NCBI RefSeq assembly: GCF_006494375.1
Contig: NZ_VHIZ01000036.1
Coordinates: forward strand, 124,001 to 188,000
Direction: 5' to 3'
Length of the DNA: 64,000 bases
Source of the DNA: Pantoea anthophila
Lineage (GTDB): Bacteria; Pseudomonadota; Gammaproteobacteria; Enterobacterales; Enterobacteriaceae
Shown here: one piece after another, positions 1 through 9,191 of the stretch
Layout: every line of letters starts with the position of its first letter
How positions within the stretch are numbered: position 1 is the stretch's first letter
The notes under the pieces: generated by a model
Told to the model about the DNA's origin: nothing
Seen by the model: only the letters and a program-made list of their open reading frames with translations
Databases searched by the model: none
Program-made: the position numbers and the translations under genes

Positions 1-767
1 CCGCAGCCCGGCACCACCGACTCTGCCGTGATCGCCACGCCTACTACCGGGACATCGGTGGCGGTGGAAGGCTGCAGAATACTGTTGAGGTGATAAATCC
101 CGTTACCGTACGGCGTAATATCCTGAGTCGTGATCGGGAAGGTCACCGCCGGACGACCGCTTGTCATCTCCATGATGCGCAGCAGATCCTCCGACACCCG
201 CAGGATGTAGCCCTCTTTTACCGTCGGCGACAGGGCAAAACCTTTGTGGTTGATGATGCGATTGCCTTTGGTGGTGTCGATCGACAGAATCGCATCCACC
301 CCCGCCACCACCTCATTGTCATTCATCGTGACATCATCAATCGGTGAATCCATAAAATCGACCGGCAGATGCGGCCGCGTGGGCGCATCGGGACAGATAT
401 GGGTGGTGATGATCACATCCCCCGTCAGCCTGTCGCCTTTACCCTGCATCTGCGCCAGCTTCAGCGCACAGGCGATCGCCGCGACGGCGCCATCGGCATC
501 AGAGACCATCCCGATCCGGCCAGGGCGGGCACCGATGCCGCCAAGCCGGCCAATAATGCCCAGCGTTGGCGCACGGCCTCCCGCGGCTTTGCCCTGCACG
601 CCCGGGATATCGATGCGCACAAAGTCGGTCCGGCCTTTGGGACCCGTCACCCGGTTGAAACGGGCCGTGATCTCCGGCCAGGGCGCAAACAGATCCACCA
701 CCTGCTGCCCGTCGATATGGGCGCTGTCCAGTAATTCAAAAACCGTCAGGGTCTGCTGCAAACTCAT
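1..767 (-). CDS. DUF1177 domain-containing protein (3' end outside window)
   Basis: The reading frame starts with ATG at 767, has an AAAGGA ribosome site just upstream, and runs off the left edge after about 255 codons, so the C-terminus is missing. The translation begins MSLQQTLTVFELLDSAHIDG and matches my recollection of the DUF1177 family. That family has no established biochemical function. Glycine-rich stretches and several Asp/His-containing segments are visible, but I cannot assign an active site. The start lies 11 bases after the stop of the OPT-family transporter, so the two are probably one operon. The adjacent IclR regulator suggests uptake and processing of an inducible small molecule. 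That role is inference. Confidence 0.75.
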   Translation of the reverse strand, partial: MSLQQTLTVFELLDSAHIDGQQVVDLFAPWPEITARFNRVTGPKGRTDFVRIDIPGVQGKAAGGRAPTLGIIGRLGGIGARPGRIGMVSDADGAVAAIACALKLAQMQGKGDRLTGDVIITTHICPDAPTRPHLPVDFMDSPIDDVTMNDNEVVAGVDAILSIDTTKGNRIINHKGFALSPTVKEGYILRVSEDLLRIMEMTSGRPAVTFPITTQDITPYGNGIYHLNSILQPSTATDVPVVGVAITAESVVPGC

Positions 768-778
768 CGTTAATCCTT

Positions 779-2338
779 TTATTTCTTGCTGCTGCTGGCA
801 AACAGCGAATGGAAGAAGCTGTAGAGGGCATCACCGGCAATAAACCCTGCCGCCATGACTTCCATAGGCGACCGGCCCCGCTCGCCCCAGACGCGAATAA
901 TGACGATGCGCAGGGCAATCCCGACCATCACAGCCCAGCCCGCCATCGCGTTATTGATTAACAGACCGGTGGCCAGCAGCACGCCCAGCTGCCGTTTCGG
1001 TCCGCCGATCAGCTGAATCATCGCGCCAGGAATTGCCCACAGCAGCAGGTTTCCGGCAATACCCGGCTCCGCGCCCGCCTGAATAGTTTTGGCATAGACC
1101 CGCGCCACCGGCGGCAGCAGGTTATCGGTAAAGAACAGGGTGTGGGCGTACCAGACCAGCGGAATCGACACCACAAAGGCGATCATGGCGGCGATCAACT
1201 GAATGCGCCGTCCCCACAGCTCCTGTTGCAGGTCGGCACCGTTGCCGCGCAGGATAAAGCCCGCCTTCAGGTCATAGCCCATATCGGCGAACGCCGGCCC
1301 GGTGGCGGCGGTAAAGCCGCACAGCAGACAGAGCGCCAGCGGCGGAAAGCCGAGCAGGATGCCGATAATCAGCGTAATCAGCGCCACGGCAAAGGCCGGG
1401 AACCAGCCGGAGTGCATCGCGGCAATCCCGACAATCAGTTCATGGGCAAAGGCAGCAAAGGCGGCGTAGAGGACAAACAGCAGCAGCATCGCGATGCCCA
1501 TCTCACTCCACAGGCCGCCCGCCAGCGCCAGCAGCGCCGAAATCACGATGTAGCCCACGCTGCCGAAGCCCAGTGCCCGCTGTACCTCATTGCCGTTGCG
1601 GCTCACCCCCTGCGCATCATTTTTGCGACTGCGGATCACCATCATGACCTGAATCAGCGCCACCAGGCCGGCACCGACCATCACGCCATGCGGAATGTAG
1701 AGTGCATTGATATCAATACCGGCCACCGGCTGCGCGTAGGCCCGCAGCAGAAAACCGATGCCGAGCATCGACAGCGCCCAGATATTGCCGATAAACGCGG
1801 TGCCAAAGGCGGACATCGGGATCTTCAGCATCGCGCCGACAACGCCACCGACAATACCCGCCACCAGCAGCCAGGCCTGGCGCCCCCCTTTATCCCCTGC
1901 TTTGATCGCTTCAGCCGCCGCCACGCCCGGAGGCCAGGCATTGCTGGCCGGAAAGACGCGGGTATCAAACAGACGATAGAGCAGCCAGGCATCAAGCAGC
2001 ATTGCGGCACTGACGCCACAGAAGAGTGGCAGGACCAGCTGTGGCTCTCCCAGCGCCCAAGGCACCGCAATCGGCATCAGCAGACTGTTGGCTGCCCCGA
2101 AGGTGGCTGAGGAGATAGCGGTCTGCGCCAGATTCTGGATTTCAATCGAACGATAGCGGCGGAAAGCCTGCAGCGGAATACGTGCCAGCAGCATGGCAAA
2201 CAGCGCACCAATAATCGACGTGTTAGGCGTTACGCCAAGGGTGGTGATCAGCTGGATACCAATAATGGCACCCGCGATAGAAAGCAAAATTAAAACCAGT
2301 GCCACGCCAGCGTGCCTGATCGGATTTACCCGTTCCAT
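779..2338 (-). CDS. OPT/YSL-family membrane transporter
   Basis: A 519-residue, almost entirely hydrophobic protein with roughly 12 or more membrane segments and a conserved-looking early segment (GVTPNTSIIGALFAMLLARI). The sequence resembles oligopeptide/metal-chelate (OPT) transporters, which in other organisms import short peptides or siderophore-like chelates across the inner membrane. It is followed after 11 bases by the DUF1177 gene in the same direction, indicating a shared transcript. The substrate cannot be read from the sequence. Coupling with DUF1177 and an IclR regulator suggests a dedicated catabolic or scavenging pathway. Confidence 0.75.
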   Translation of the reverse strand: MERVNPIRHAGVALVLILLSIAGAIIGIQLITTLGVTPNTSIIGALFAMLLARIPLQAFRRYRSIEIQNLAQTAISSATFGAANSLLMPIAVPWALGEPQLVLPLFCGVSAAMLLDAWLLYRLFDTRVFPASNAWPPGVAAAEAIKAGDKGGRQAWLLVAGIVGGVVGAMLKIPMSAFGTAFIGNIWALSMLGIGFLLRAYAQPVAGIDINALYIPHGVMVGAGLVALIQVMMVIRSRKNDAQGVSRNGNEVQRALGFGSVGYIVISALLALAGGLWSEMGIAMLLLFVLYAAFAAFAHELIVGIAAMHSGWFPAFAVALITLIIGILLGFPPLALCLLCGFTAATGPAFADMGYDLKAGFILRGNGADLQQELWGRRIQLIAAMIAFVVSIPLVWYAHTLFFTDNLLPPVARVYAKTIQAGAEPGIAGNLLLWAIPGAMIQLIGGPKRQLGVLLATGLLINNAMAGWAVMVGIALRIVIIRVWGERGRSPMEVMAAGFIAGDALYSFFHSLFASSSKK

Positions 2339-2545
2339 ATGTCCCCGCCAGTCCTTGTCCAGAAGAAATAGAAGAATGTCTGCCCGCCTGCTGACGGGTT
2401 GACGCCGCTTGTCTTTTTTACGGTTCTGATGCGCGCAGGCGCTGCCCTCCTGCCAGGAACGTCACCCGGATAGTGCACAAACACGCGAGAGGGACGCACA
2501 CAGGCAGCCAGGCTGCTGCGTAAAGCATGGCGATCAGATTGAAAG

Positions 2546-2563
2546 AAAAAGGCCCGAAGGCCC
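2546..2563 (-). terminator. Rho-independent terminator after the IclR gene
   Basis: Read on the minus strand, a GGCC-TTCG-GGCC tetraloop hairpin is followed by five T residues. It lies about 50 bases beyond the stop of the IclR-family gene and should separate it from the OPT transporter gene. Confidence 0.55.
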
Positions 2564-2614
2564 TGGTTTTCCCTGGTGTGGCGAAAGTATTACGCCGATA
2601 AAATCGTGGTGACG

Positions 2615-3367
2615 TTACGCGCCAAACTTTTCGGCCATCTCTGTGGCCGTTGCGCGTAATGCGTCAAGGAGCGCGGGCGGGTATCCCGGTTCCGACTCCT
2701 GCGACAGAAACGACAGGCAGAGCGCGACCGTTTCGCCATGATGTTTGTTGTGCACGATGACTGACAGTGAACTGATGCCAGGCAGAGACTCATTCCGGGC
2801 CAGTGACCAGCCCTGCTGCCGAATTTCCGCCAGACTGGCAAGAAGCGCCTCCGGGCTTTGCGGCGAGTTTGCCGGGCCAGCCTGCCAGTGGTCACGAAAG
2901 CGCGCCAGCACCTCGTCATCGCTTAACTGCGCCAGCAGTACCCTGCCGGTTGAGGTGGCGTCAGCCGGCATCCGGCTGCCGGGTGGGGTGACCATCTGGG
3001 TAAAGTGACGGCCATGAAACATGCGCATCACTAATATTTCCCGGCCATCCAGCTTTGACACGTAGCCCATGCAGCCCGTTTTTGCGGCCAGCCTGACCAT
3101 CGCGGCTGAGACGCTGTCCACCAGCGGTGCGGACAGATAATGTCCGGCGGCGGCTAACAAAACGCGGCCAATATGATAACCGCGCGTGTCGGCATCGCGC
3201 TCCAGCATCCCCTGACTTTCCATCGTGGCGAGCAGACGCGATACCGTGCTCTTGGGCAGGCCCAGCGCCTCAACCACCTCACTGAAGGAGAGACCGACAT
3301 GCCCCTGCGTCACGCCCTTGTGCTGAAATAACCGGAGTACGGCGGCGGCATTTTCGAGTGTGGTCAT
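2615..3367 (-). CDS. IclR-family transcriptional regulator
   Basis: A 250-residue protein with an N-terminal winged helix-turn-helix (about residues 5-65, including LPKSTVSRLLATMESQGML) and a C-terminal IclR effector-binding domain (about 80-250). IclR proteins act as dimers and bind small carboxylic or aromatic effectors. The gene lies upstream of, and in the same direction as, the OPT transporter and DUF1177 genes, making them its likely targets. A palindrome lying 7 bases before its own start codon suggests autoregulation. The effector is unknown. Confidence 0.88.
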   Translation of the reverse strand: MTTLENAAAVLRLFQHKGVTQGHVGLSFSEVVEALGLPKSTVSRLLATMESQGMLERDADTRGYHIGRVLLAAAGHYLSAPLVDSVSAAMVRLAAKTGCMGYVSKLDGREILVMRMFHGRHFTQMVTPPGSRMPADATSTGRVLLAQLSDDEVLARFRDHWQAGPANSPQSPEALLASLAEIRQQGWSLARNESLPGISSLSVIVHNKHHGETVALCLSFLSQESEPGYPPALLDALRATATEMAEKFGA

Positions 3368-3374
3368 GTCACGG

Positions 3375-3391
3375 GTTCCACTATATGGAAC
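3375..3391. promoter_or_regulatory. Operator-like palindrome upstream of the IclR gene
   Basis: An inverted repeat GTTCC-N7-GGAAC begins 7 bases upstream of the IclR start codon, and a further GTTCC follows at 3395-3399. IclR-family operators commonly have TTCC/GGAA half-sites with this spacing. The assignment to this regulator is inferred from position only. Confidence 0.5.
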
Positions 3392-3399
3392 AAAGTTCC

Positions 3400-3710
3400 T
3401 CTGCAGTTGCGACGAAAATAAAACGTGACGCTGAATGGGTCAAGCGACAATTTTGTCGCCGACAGGATCGGCAGCAGAGAAAATACGGCGATAAAATTGA
3501 TTAGCGGGGCTTTATAGGGCGACACCGGGAGTGCGCAGAACAGACGCCCGGACAAAAAGCCAGTCGCAGTAAATCTGCGTAAATTTTGCGTGTTAATTGA
3601 CCGGATGCGGTCGGGGAGAGGGGAAACTTTATCGCGCAGGGGCGACAGAAGAGGATGTTGCCAGCTATGACAGGATGGAACAGGCTGGCGTCCCTGCCAG
3701 CAGCAACGAA
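3400..3710. other. Intergenic region without a recognised gene
   Basis: This interval separates the IclR promoter from the 3' end of yaiA. Short reading frames on both strands lack a convincing ribosome site or recognisable composition, and no repeat or RNA gene was seen. Confidence 0.6.
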
Positions 3711-3902
3711 TTACTCTTTTTCGACATCTTCATAGCGCGCTTTGGCATCATGCGCTTCTTCTTCCGTTTCGTGCTCGCTGATTAAGGAATTTGGTTTAGG
3801 GTGGTCGGCACGTAACTCATAGGACGTGACTTTTTTACCCTCAGGACCCTTTTCTACAGGCACAACTTTCGCTTCACGTGGATACGGTGGTCTGGTCGGC
3901 AT
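3711..3902 (-). CDS. yaiA: YaiA family small protein
   Basis: A 63-residue hydrophilic protein starting [14 protein letters not shown] and containing the segment [15 protein letters not shown], which closely matches the 63-residue YaiA of E. coli. I chose the internal ATG at 3902, which has a GAGGG ribosome site, over the longer frame reaching 3980. The gene follows aroL in the same direction, as in E. coli, where aroL and yaiA are cotranscribed. Its function is unknown. The E. coli neighbour aroM is not present in this window. Confidence 0.88.
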   Translation of the reverse strand: MPTRPPYPREAKVVPVEKGPEGKKVTSYELRADHPKPNSLISEHETEEEAHDAKARYEDVEKE

Positions 3903-4013
3903 ACTGTGTCCCTCTTCTCTCAATAACATTCCACAGGACAGGCCGCTGCCTGTCATGAGGTAAGTATAGACAACACCCACTGAAGCGGGATCAAAGCGGG
4001 AAAAATCTGAGGG

Positions 4014-4538
4014 TTAGCTGGCGCGCGCCAGGGAGAGGGAGAGCAGGATCTCCTCGACCACACGCTCGGGGGACTGCATGGCATTCACCTGATGATGGGC
4101 GGCGGCCTGATAGAGATGCGCGCGTTCGCGCAGGACATCGCTCATCTCATCGGCAATCGGACGGCCGGTTAAGGTCGGACGCTGGGCCGCCTCTGGTTCG
4201 CTTTGCAGCCGCTCTGCCAGCACCTCCGGAGAGGCGCTGAGCCAGATCACCTGTCCCTGCTCCCGCATAAAGCGGCAGTTCTCCTCGGCCAGAATCATGC
4301 CACCGCCGGTGGCTATCACGGTGCGCGGCGCCGTCACGGCCCGCAGTGATTCGGTTTCACGGGCGCGGAATCCCTCCCACCCTTCTGCCGCCACAATCTC
4401 GGCCACGCTGCGCTGCGTGCTGAGTTGCAGATGGTGATCGGTGTCGGTGAAGGCGTAGCCCAGCGCCTGCGACAACGCCACGCCGACTGTGGTTTTGCCG
4501 CAACCGCGAGCGCCAATCAAAAAGATGGGTAGTGACAT
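4014..4538 (-). CDS. aroL: Shikimate kinase II
   Basis: A 174-residue P-loop kinase, the same length as E. coli AroL. It phosphorylates shikimate to shikimate 3-phosphate in the aromatic amino acid pathway. The Walker A motif GARGCGKT is at residues 8-15, the shikimate-binding TDTDHH segment follows, and ATGGGMI is the conserved glycine-rich substrate loop. The LID region with RPTLTGRP is present. Downstream yaiA is in the same orientation. In E. coli this unit is controlled by TyrR and TrpR, but I found no clear TyrR box here. Confidence 0.93.
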   Translation of the reverse strand: MSLPIFLIGARGCGKTTVGVALSQALGYAFTDTDHHLQLSTQRSVAEIVAAEGWEGFRARETESLRAVTAPRTVIATGGGMILAEENCRFMREQGQVIWLSASPEVLAERLQSEPEAAQRPTLTGRPIADEMSDVLRERAHLYQAAAHHQVNAMQSPERVVEEILLSLSLARAS

Positions 4539-4853
4539 CAGGGCCGTTCCTCCGCCTGACCGCGCGATGCGGCTGCATGGTTAGCTGATTAATGCGACGC
4601 ATCATAACTGGAAATTATTATGGCCTCCACCTGTCAGGCAGGTTTTACGCACTTTACTGCCCTGAATGGCGATAAGTCTTATCTTTTCAAGGGGAAATGC
4701 ATGCACGATTTGTGCATCAGGGTCTGCGCTGCCCGGCAGAAAGGGCGAAAAAGCGTGGCAAAACGGGTCTGGCAATATTTGCTTACCGCCACAGATTTAC
4801 TTTTCTCTCAGCCGCCCACATATACTGATCACCATCGCCACAGGAGAGTCATC
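4539..4853. promoter_or_regulatory. Divergent promoter region between aroL and the DUF2076 gene
   Basis: This 315-base interval carries the upstream regions of two divergent genes. An extended -10-like CATAAT occurs on the minus strand near 4615. No regulator site could be named with confidence. Confidence 0.4.
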
Positions 4854-5564
4854 ATGCAACGCGAAGAACAACAACTGATCGAAGGGCTGTTTACCCGCCT
4901 GAAACAGGCCGAAAGCCAGACCGCGGCACGTGATGCCGCTGCCGAACAACTGATTAACCAGCACCTGCAGGCGCAGCCTGGCGCACCTTACTACATGGCG
5001 CAGGCGATCCTGATTCAGGAAGCGGCGCTGAAAAAACTCAATGAGCGGGTATCGGCGCTGGAAAGTCAGCTGGCACAGCAGCAGCAACAGCAGCCCGCGC
5101 AGAGCAGTGGCGGATTCCTGTCAGGACTGTTTGGCGGCGGTTCACGTCAGCAGCAGCCTGCTCAGCAACAGCAGCAACCGTCACCCTGGAACAGTGCGCC
5201 TCAGCAGCCGGCTCAGCCGCAATATGCGCCAGCCCCGGCGTCACGCGGCACCGGCTTCCTCGGCGGCGCACTGCAGACGGCGGTGGGTGTCGCCGGTGGT
5301 GTGGTGATGGCCGATATGCTGACCAGCATGTTCCACCACTCACAGCCGGAAGAGATTGTGAACATCATCAATGAGCCACCGCTGCCGGAGGTGAACGATA
5401 ATCTCAACACCTTTAACGGCGGCGATGACAACCTTAACACCTTCAACGAGGGTAATGACAACGCCTTCCTGGATCAAAACAGCGGCTGGGATAACAATTT
5501 TGCCGACAACGGCGACCTCAACGATTTTGGCGGCGACGACTACGACGACGACAGCTTCGTTTAA
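4854..5564 (+). CDS. DUF2076 domain-containing protein
   Basis: A 236-residue protein started at the ATG at 4854, which is preceded by AGGAG. The N-terminal 75 residues (EEQQLIEGLFTRLKQAE onward) form a helical, probably coiled-coil segment. Long glutamine/proline-rich linkers follow, then a glycine-rich stretch with a short hydrophobic segment (GTGFLGGALQTAVGVAGGVV), and finally an Asn/Asp-rich acidic tail with two near-identical DNLNTFN units. This matches the DUF2076 family, sometimes described as periplasmic ligand-binding sensors, though the function is not established. The low-complexity tract near 5080-5200 may vary in length between strains. Confidence 0.8.
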   Translation: MQREEQQLIEGLFTRLKQAESQTAARDAAAEQLINQHLQAQPGAPYYMAQAILIQEAALKKLNERVSALESQLAQQQQQQPAQSSGGFLSGLFGGGSRQQQPAQQQQQPSPWNSAPQQPAQPQYAPAPASRGTGFLGGALQTAVGVAGGVVMADMLTSMFHHSQPEEIVNIINEPPLPEVNDNLNTFNGGDDNLNTFNEGNDNAFLDQNSGWDNNFADNGDLNDFGGDDYDDDSFV

Positions 5565-5566
5565 CG

Positions 5567-6016
5567 TCAGCGTTTCTGCTGTCTGAGCCAGCTATCCAGT
5601 TCATTTGCAAACTGCTGGCGGTCACGCGGACTCATTGCCGCGGGGCCGCCGGTCTGCACACCGCTTGACCGCAGGGTATCCATAAAGTCGCGCATCGTCA
5701 GCCGTTCCCGTATCGTCGCCGGTGAGTAGCGCTCGCCACGCGGATTCAGCGCCGCCGCCCCCTTATCAATCACCTCGGCCGCCAGCGGAATATCGGCGGT
5801 AATCACCAGATCCCCTGGCTCAACACGTTTAACAATTTCATTGTCCGCGACATCAAACCCGGCAGGCACCTGCAGGGTGCGCAGATAGGGCGAAGGCGGC
5901 ACACGCAGAAACTGGTTTGCCACAAAGGTGACCGTGGTGGCGGTGCGATCGGCCGCGCGGTACAGCACCTCTTTGATCACATTCGGACAGGCATCGGCAT
6001 CGACCCAGATAGACAT
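5567..6016 (-). CDS. yaiI: YaiI/YqxD family (UPF0178) protein
   Basis: A 149-residue protein of the DUF188/UPF0178 family with the diagnostic start [15 protein letters not shown]. Three candidate starts are stacked (GTG, ATG, ATG). Only the third, at 6016, sits five bases from the AAGGAG ribosome site, so I used it. The fold is thought to be PIN/NYN nuclease-like because of conserved aspartates ([13 protein letters not shown]), but no activity has been shown. It lies divergent from proC, as in E. coli. Its 3' end is only two bases from that of the DUF2076 gene. Confidence 0.9.
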   Translation of the reverse strand: MSIWVDADACPNVIKEVLYRAADRTATTVTFVANQFLRVPPSPYLRTLQVPAGFDVADNEIVKRVEPGDLVITADIPLAAEVIDKGAAALNPRGERYSPATIRERLTMRDFMDTLRSSGVQTGGPAAMSPRDRQQFANELDSWLRQQKR

Positions 6017-6181
6017 CATCACTCCTTACAGTCAGAGAAGTCTGCGATCTTGCCGGGTTCCCTTTAAATGGCAAATTTAATTTGCGGCACGCTTTCCAGG
6101 CTGCACGCGGCTGACTTGTTATTCGGGCTGACTGAAGTAAGCTAGCCGGAAGAAAACGCATAATGTCCTAAGGAGATGGCG

Positions 6182-6994
6182 ATGCTGGCTAAGAAAATCG
6201 GGTTTATCGGCGGGGGAAATATGGCGAAAGCCATTATCGGCGGACTGGTCAACAGTGGCAAAATCGCCCCGTCTGATATTTTCGTTTATGACCGCAAAGC
6301 AGACACCAACCAGGCGCTGGCAGAGCAGTATGGCATCAACGCCGCAGAGAGTGCTGACGCGCTGGCGCGCGAGGTGGACATTCTGTTTGGCGCGGTCAAA
6401 CCCAATGTCATCCTGAAAGTGTTAAAAGAGCTGGCAGGCAGCCTGAAGAAAGAGGCGCTGGTGGTATCAATCGCGGCGGGTGTGACGCTTGATTCACTCT
6501 CTTCGGTGCTGGGTTATGACCGTAAAATTGTCCGGGCGATGCCTAATACCCCCTCGCTGGTGAGTGAAGGCATGACCTCGGTCACGCCTAATGCGCTGGT
6601 GGAGTCCGCAGAAACCGACGAAGTGGTCGCGATTTTTGAGAGCTTCGGCAAGGCGGCGGTAGTGGATGAGTATCTGATTCACTCGGTCGTGGGCGTCAGC
6701 GGGTCCGCCCCGGCCTACGTCTTCATGTTTATCGAAGCAATGGCGGATGCGGCTGTCGCTGGCGGCATGCCGCGCGCGCAGGCCTATCAGTTTGCCGCGC
6801 AGACGGTGAAAGGGGCGGCGCAGATGGTGCTGACCACCGGCAAACATCCGGCGGAGCTCAAAGATATGGTCTGCTCTCCCGGCGGCACCACCATTGAAGC
6901 GGTGAAGGTGCTGGAAGAGAAAGGGATGCGTTCGGCGGTGATTGAAGCGATGCAGCAGTGCATGGCGAAGTCAGAGAAACTGAGCCGCAGCTAG
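6182..6994 (+). CDS. proC: Pyrroline-5-carboxylate reductase
   Basis: A 270-residue cytosolic enzyme that reduces pyrroline-5-carboxylate to proline with NAD(P)H, the last step of proline synthesis. The N-terminal Rossmann motif IGFIGGGNMAKAI and the C-terminal signature SPGGTTIEAVKVLE are clear. The ATG at 6182 is seven bases from AAGGAG, while the ATG at 6176 abuts it, so the later start is preferred. The other proline genes, proB and proA, lie about 35 kb away in this window. A GC-rich hairpin follows the gene but lacks a T-tract. Confidence 0.95.
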   Translation: MLAKKIGFIGGGNMAKAIIGGLVNSGKIAPSDIFVYDRKADTNQALAEQYGINAAESADALAREVDILFGAVKPNVILKVLKELAGSLKKEALVVSIAAGVTLDSLSSVLGYDRKIVRAMPNTPSLVSEGMTSVTPNALVESAETDEVVAIFESFGKAAVVDEYLIHSVVGVSGSAPAYVFMFIEAMADAAVAGGMPRAQAYQFAAQTVKGAAQMVLTTGKHPAELKDMVCSPGGTTIEAVKVLEEKGMRSAVIEAMQQCMAKSEKLSRS

Positions 6995-7041
6995 CAAGCC
7001 ACGATGAGCAGGGCGGCCCGTCGGCCCGCCCTGCGTTCGGC

Positions 7042-8568
7042 CTACTCCATCGCTGCCTTGCAGTACGCCACGGCGTCGGCAAAGGTCATGGGTTGCTGCA
7101 TCCGTTCCACCAGCTCAGCGGTCAGCGTATACATCCCGCACGAGCAGATCGCCGCCAGTTCACCCTGCTGTCCATAACACGCGATAAACTTTTTCTCCTC
7201 CAGCGAGCCGAGCAGCTGGAAATTATCCCACTCTCTGGCGTGGCCCAGATACTCATAACGGGTGCCATACTGGGTCGTCCAGAAAAAGGGCACACGTTCA
7301 AAGGCGACGTGCTGGTCCAGCATATTTCTGGCGACGGTCTGTCCCTGCTGATGCGCAACACGATAGTGCTCGATGCGCAGCGGCCCCTGCGCCGACGGAT
7401 ACGTCGCGATGTCACCCGCGACCCAGATGTTCTCAGCGACCTTCAGCTCTGCATCAGCCTGCAGGCTGCCATCCTCTGCCAGCGGCAGATCGTGGATAAA
7501 GTCGGTGGCCGGTTTCACGCCGGTGGCAAACAGGACGACGGTGGCGGGCAACTGCCGCCCCCCTTTAAGCTGCACACTGCTCACCTGCTGATCGCCCTGC
7601 AGGGATTCAATTTCGCCCTGCTCCCATTTCACGCCATTTTTCTGATGCAGCTGATAGAAATAGCGGCCAATCTGATCGCCAAACTGTTTCGCAAAGGGCA
7701 GCGTCTGGCGGGCAATCACCGTCACGTCAATGTCACGGTTACGCAGCGCCGACGCCAGTTCGGTGCCGATAAAGCTGTTGCCGATAATCACAATTTTATG
7801 GCTGGCATCTACCGCCTGAAGCAGCTGGTCGGTCTGGGCTTTGCTGCGCAGCAGATGCACCCCCTCCAGATCGCTGCCGGGTATATCGGGACGAACAGGT
7901 GCCGCGCCGCTGGCGATCAGGAGTTTGTCGAAGGCGAGGCTTTCACCATCCTCAAAGATCAGCCGTTGCTGCTGAGCGTCAAGGCGGCTCACACTGGCCT
8001 GAATGCGCTCGACGTGATCCATCACATCCGCTTTCAGCAGCTGCGGTACCTCGCTGATATCCATCTTGCCTGATGGCACAAATTTGGTCAGTGCAGTGCG
8101 GTCGTAGGGTGCGTCCGCTTCCCGCTCCACCAGCACCAGACGCCCTTTATAGCCCTCATGCCGTAACCGCCACAGCGCAGCACTTCCCGCCGCGCCGCCA
8201 CCCAGCACCACGAAAACCGGTGCGTCTGCACCGCTGCCAATAGGCGCGGCGGGCGACATCGCCTCAGGATTGACCAGCACACGCCCCTCTTCAATCCGCA
8301 GCGGATACTGTTTGAGATCGGCCAGCGCCAGCGGTTCACACATTTTGCCGTCGGCCAGATTAAATGCGGCTTTGTGCCACGGGCAGACCAGCCGGTCGCC
8401 ACAGATCGCGCCCTGCTCCAGCGGCGCGCCAGCATGCGGGCATTTCGCCTGGTAAGCACGAACGCTCTCCCCCTCGCGGATCAGTAACACTTCCACCTCA
8501 CCCAGCGTTTTTTTAACCGGCTGACGCTGCGGCAGGTCTTTCAGATCGACGGTAAATTGATAGTTCAC
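7042..8568 (-). CDS. Rieske [2Fe-2S] / FAD-dependent pyridine nucleotide oxidoreductase
   Basis: A 508-residue two-part enzyme. Residues about 1-100 are a Rieske ferredoxin domain with CPHAGAP and CPWHKAAF ligands (C-x-H and C-x2-H). Residues about 125-500 are a flavoprotein reductase with an FAD motif (VVLGGGAAGSAA) and an NAD motif (IIGNSFIGTELASAL), followed by a reductase C-terminal domain. The layout resembles AIFM3-like or nitrite-reductase-like Rieske flavoproteins. I chose the GTG at 8568 because AAAGGAG lies eight bases upstream. No partner oxygenase is nearby, so the physiological electron acceptor is unknown. Confidence 0.85.
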   Translation of the reverse strand: MNYQFTVDLKDLPQRQPVKKTLGEVEVLLIREGESVRAYQAKCPHAGAPLEQGAICGDRLVCPWHKAAFNLADGKMCEPLALADLKQYPLRIEEGRVLVNPEAMSPAAPIGSGADAPVFVVLGGGAAGSAALWRLRHEGYKGRLVLVEREADAPYDRTALTKFVPSGKMDISEVPQLLKADVMDHVERIQASVSRLDAQQQRLIFEDGESLAFDKLLIASGAAPVRPDIPGSDLEGVHLLRSKAQTDQLLQAVDASHKIVIIGNSFIGTELASALRNRDIDVTVIARQTLPFAKQFGDQIGRYFYQLHQKNGVKWEQGEIESLQGDQQVSSVQLKGGRQLPATVVLFATGVKPATDFIHDLPLAEDGSLQADAELKVAENIWVAGDIATYPSAQGPLRIEHYRVAHQQGQTVARNMLDQHVAFERVPFFWTTQYGTRYEYLGHAREWDNFQLLGSLEEKKFIACYGQQGELAAICSCGMYTLTAELVERMQQPMTFADAVAYCKAAME

Positions 8569-8741
8569 AACGTGGCTCCTTTGACTGTTCCGGTTGGGCG
8601 CCGCGCCGTCAGACCCTGCGCAGCGCAAATCCCCACAAACAGTAAGTGTGGCAAAGGAAATTAAAAGCCTGACGCGGAATGTTTGTCAGAAGCGTAACGG
8701 GCTGTTACAGCAGGGAATTTAAACACAGGCCGGAAGGGAAA

Positions 8742-8759
8742 CGGCCACCTGCGTGGCCG
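8742..8759 (-). terminator. Weak terminator hairpin after psiF
   Basis: A seven-base stem CGGCCAC/GTGGCCG with a four-base loop is followed on the minus strand by TTT. It lies ten bases past the psiF stop codon. Confidence 0.4.
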
Positions 8760-8768
8760 GGAGAAACA

Positions 8769-9071
8769 TCAGCTTTTTTTCAGGCACTGGCTCATAAAGG
8801 TTTTACGTGCATCACCCGCCAGCTTTTTATCGCCAGCTTCGCCATTGCAGCTTTTCATTTTCATCTGCTGCGGAGACATCTGTGACAGCTTGCTCTCTTT
8901 TTTCAGGCATTCACTCATAAAGGATTTGCGCGCATCTCCCTTGAGATCCTGTGATTTGGCATGCTGGTTACAGATCGTCATTTTCTCCTGCTGCGGGGTC
9001 TTCTCCGCCGCATTTGCCAGCCCGCTGACCAGCAGGCCCGCCATCATCATTGCCAAAAAACCGACTTTCAT
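8769..9071 (-). CDS. psiF: PsiF family exported protein
   Basis: A 100-residue protein with a signal peptide (MKVGFLAMMMAGLLVSGLANA, cleavage likely after ANA). Two repeated units follow, each of the form C-x5-8-K-x-L-x-GDAR-K-x-FM-S-x-CL, which is the PsiF repeat. In E. coli psiF lies beside phoA near proC and is phosphate-starvation inducible. The proximity to proC supports the call. The ATG at 9071 has GGGAG eight bases upstream. No Pho box was recognised before the gene here. Confidence 0.88.
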   Translation of the reverse strand: MKVGFLAMMMAGLLVSGLANAAEKTPQQEKMTICNQHAKSQDLKGDARKSFMSECLKKESKLSQMSPQQMKMKSCNGEAGDKKLAGDARKTFMSQCLKKS

Positions 9072-9191
9072 CGTGTTATCTCCCATGTGGATGTGTTCTT
9101 TCTTATTCTGGCAGCGAATAAGCAAAGCGGGAAATGTTTCCGGTCAGCGTGATGGAAAGATCCCATTCCAGAGTGGGACTGTACTGCACGT

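Noticed and set aside
1142..2110. Plus-strand frame of 322 codons opposite the OPT transporter
   Set aside because: Composition is extremely rich in Gln, His and Arg, as expected of an antisense shadow of a hydrophobic protein. No ribosome site.
4539..4700. TyrR boxes upstream of aroL
   Set aside because: The best candidate (AGTAAA-N6-type near 4650) lacks the second half TTTACA, so it does not meet the consensus.
7008..7034. Terminator after proC
   Set aside because: The GC-rich hairpin has no T-tract on either strand, so it is not called.
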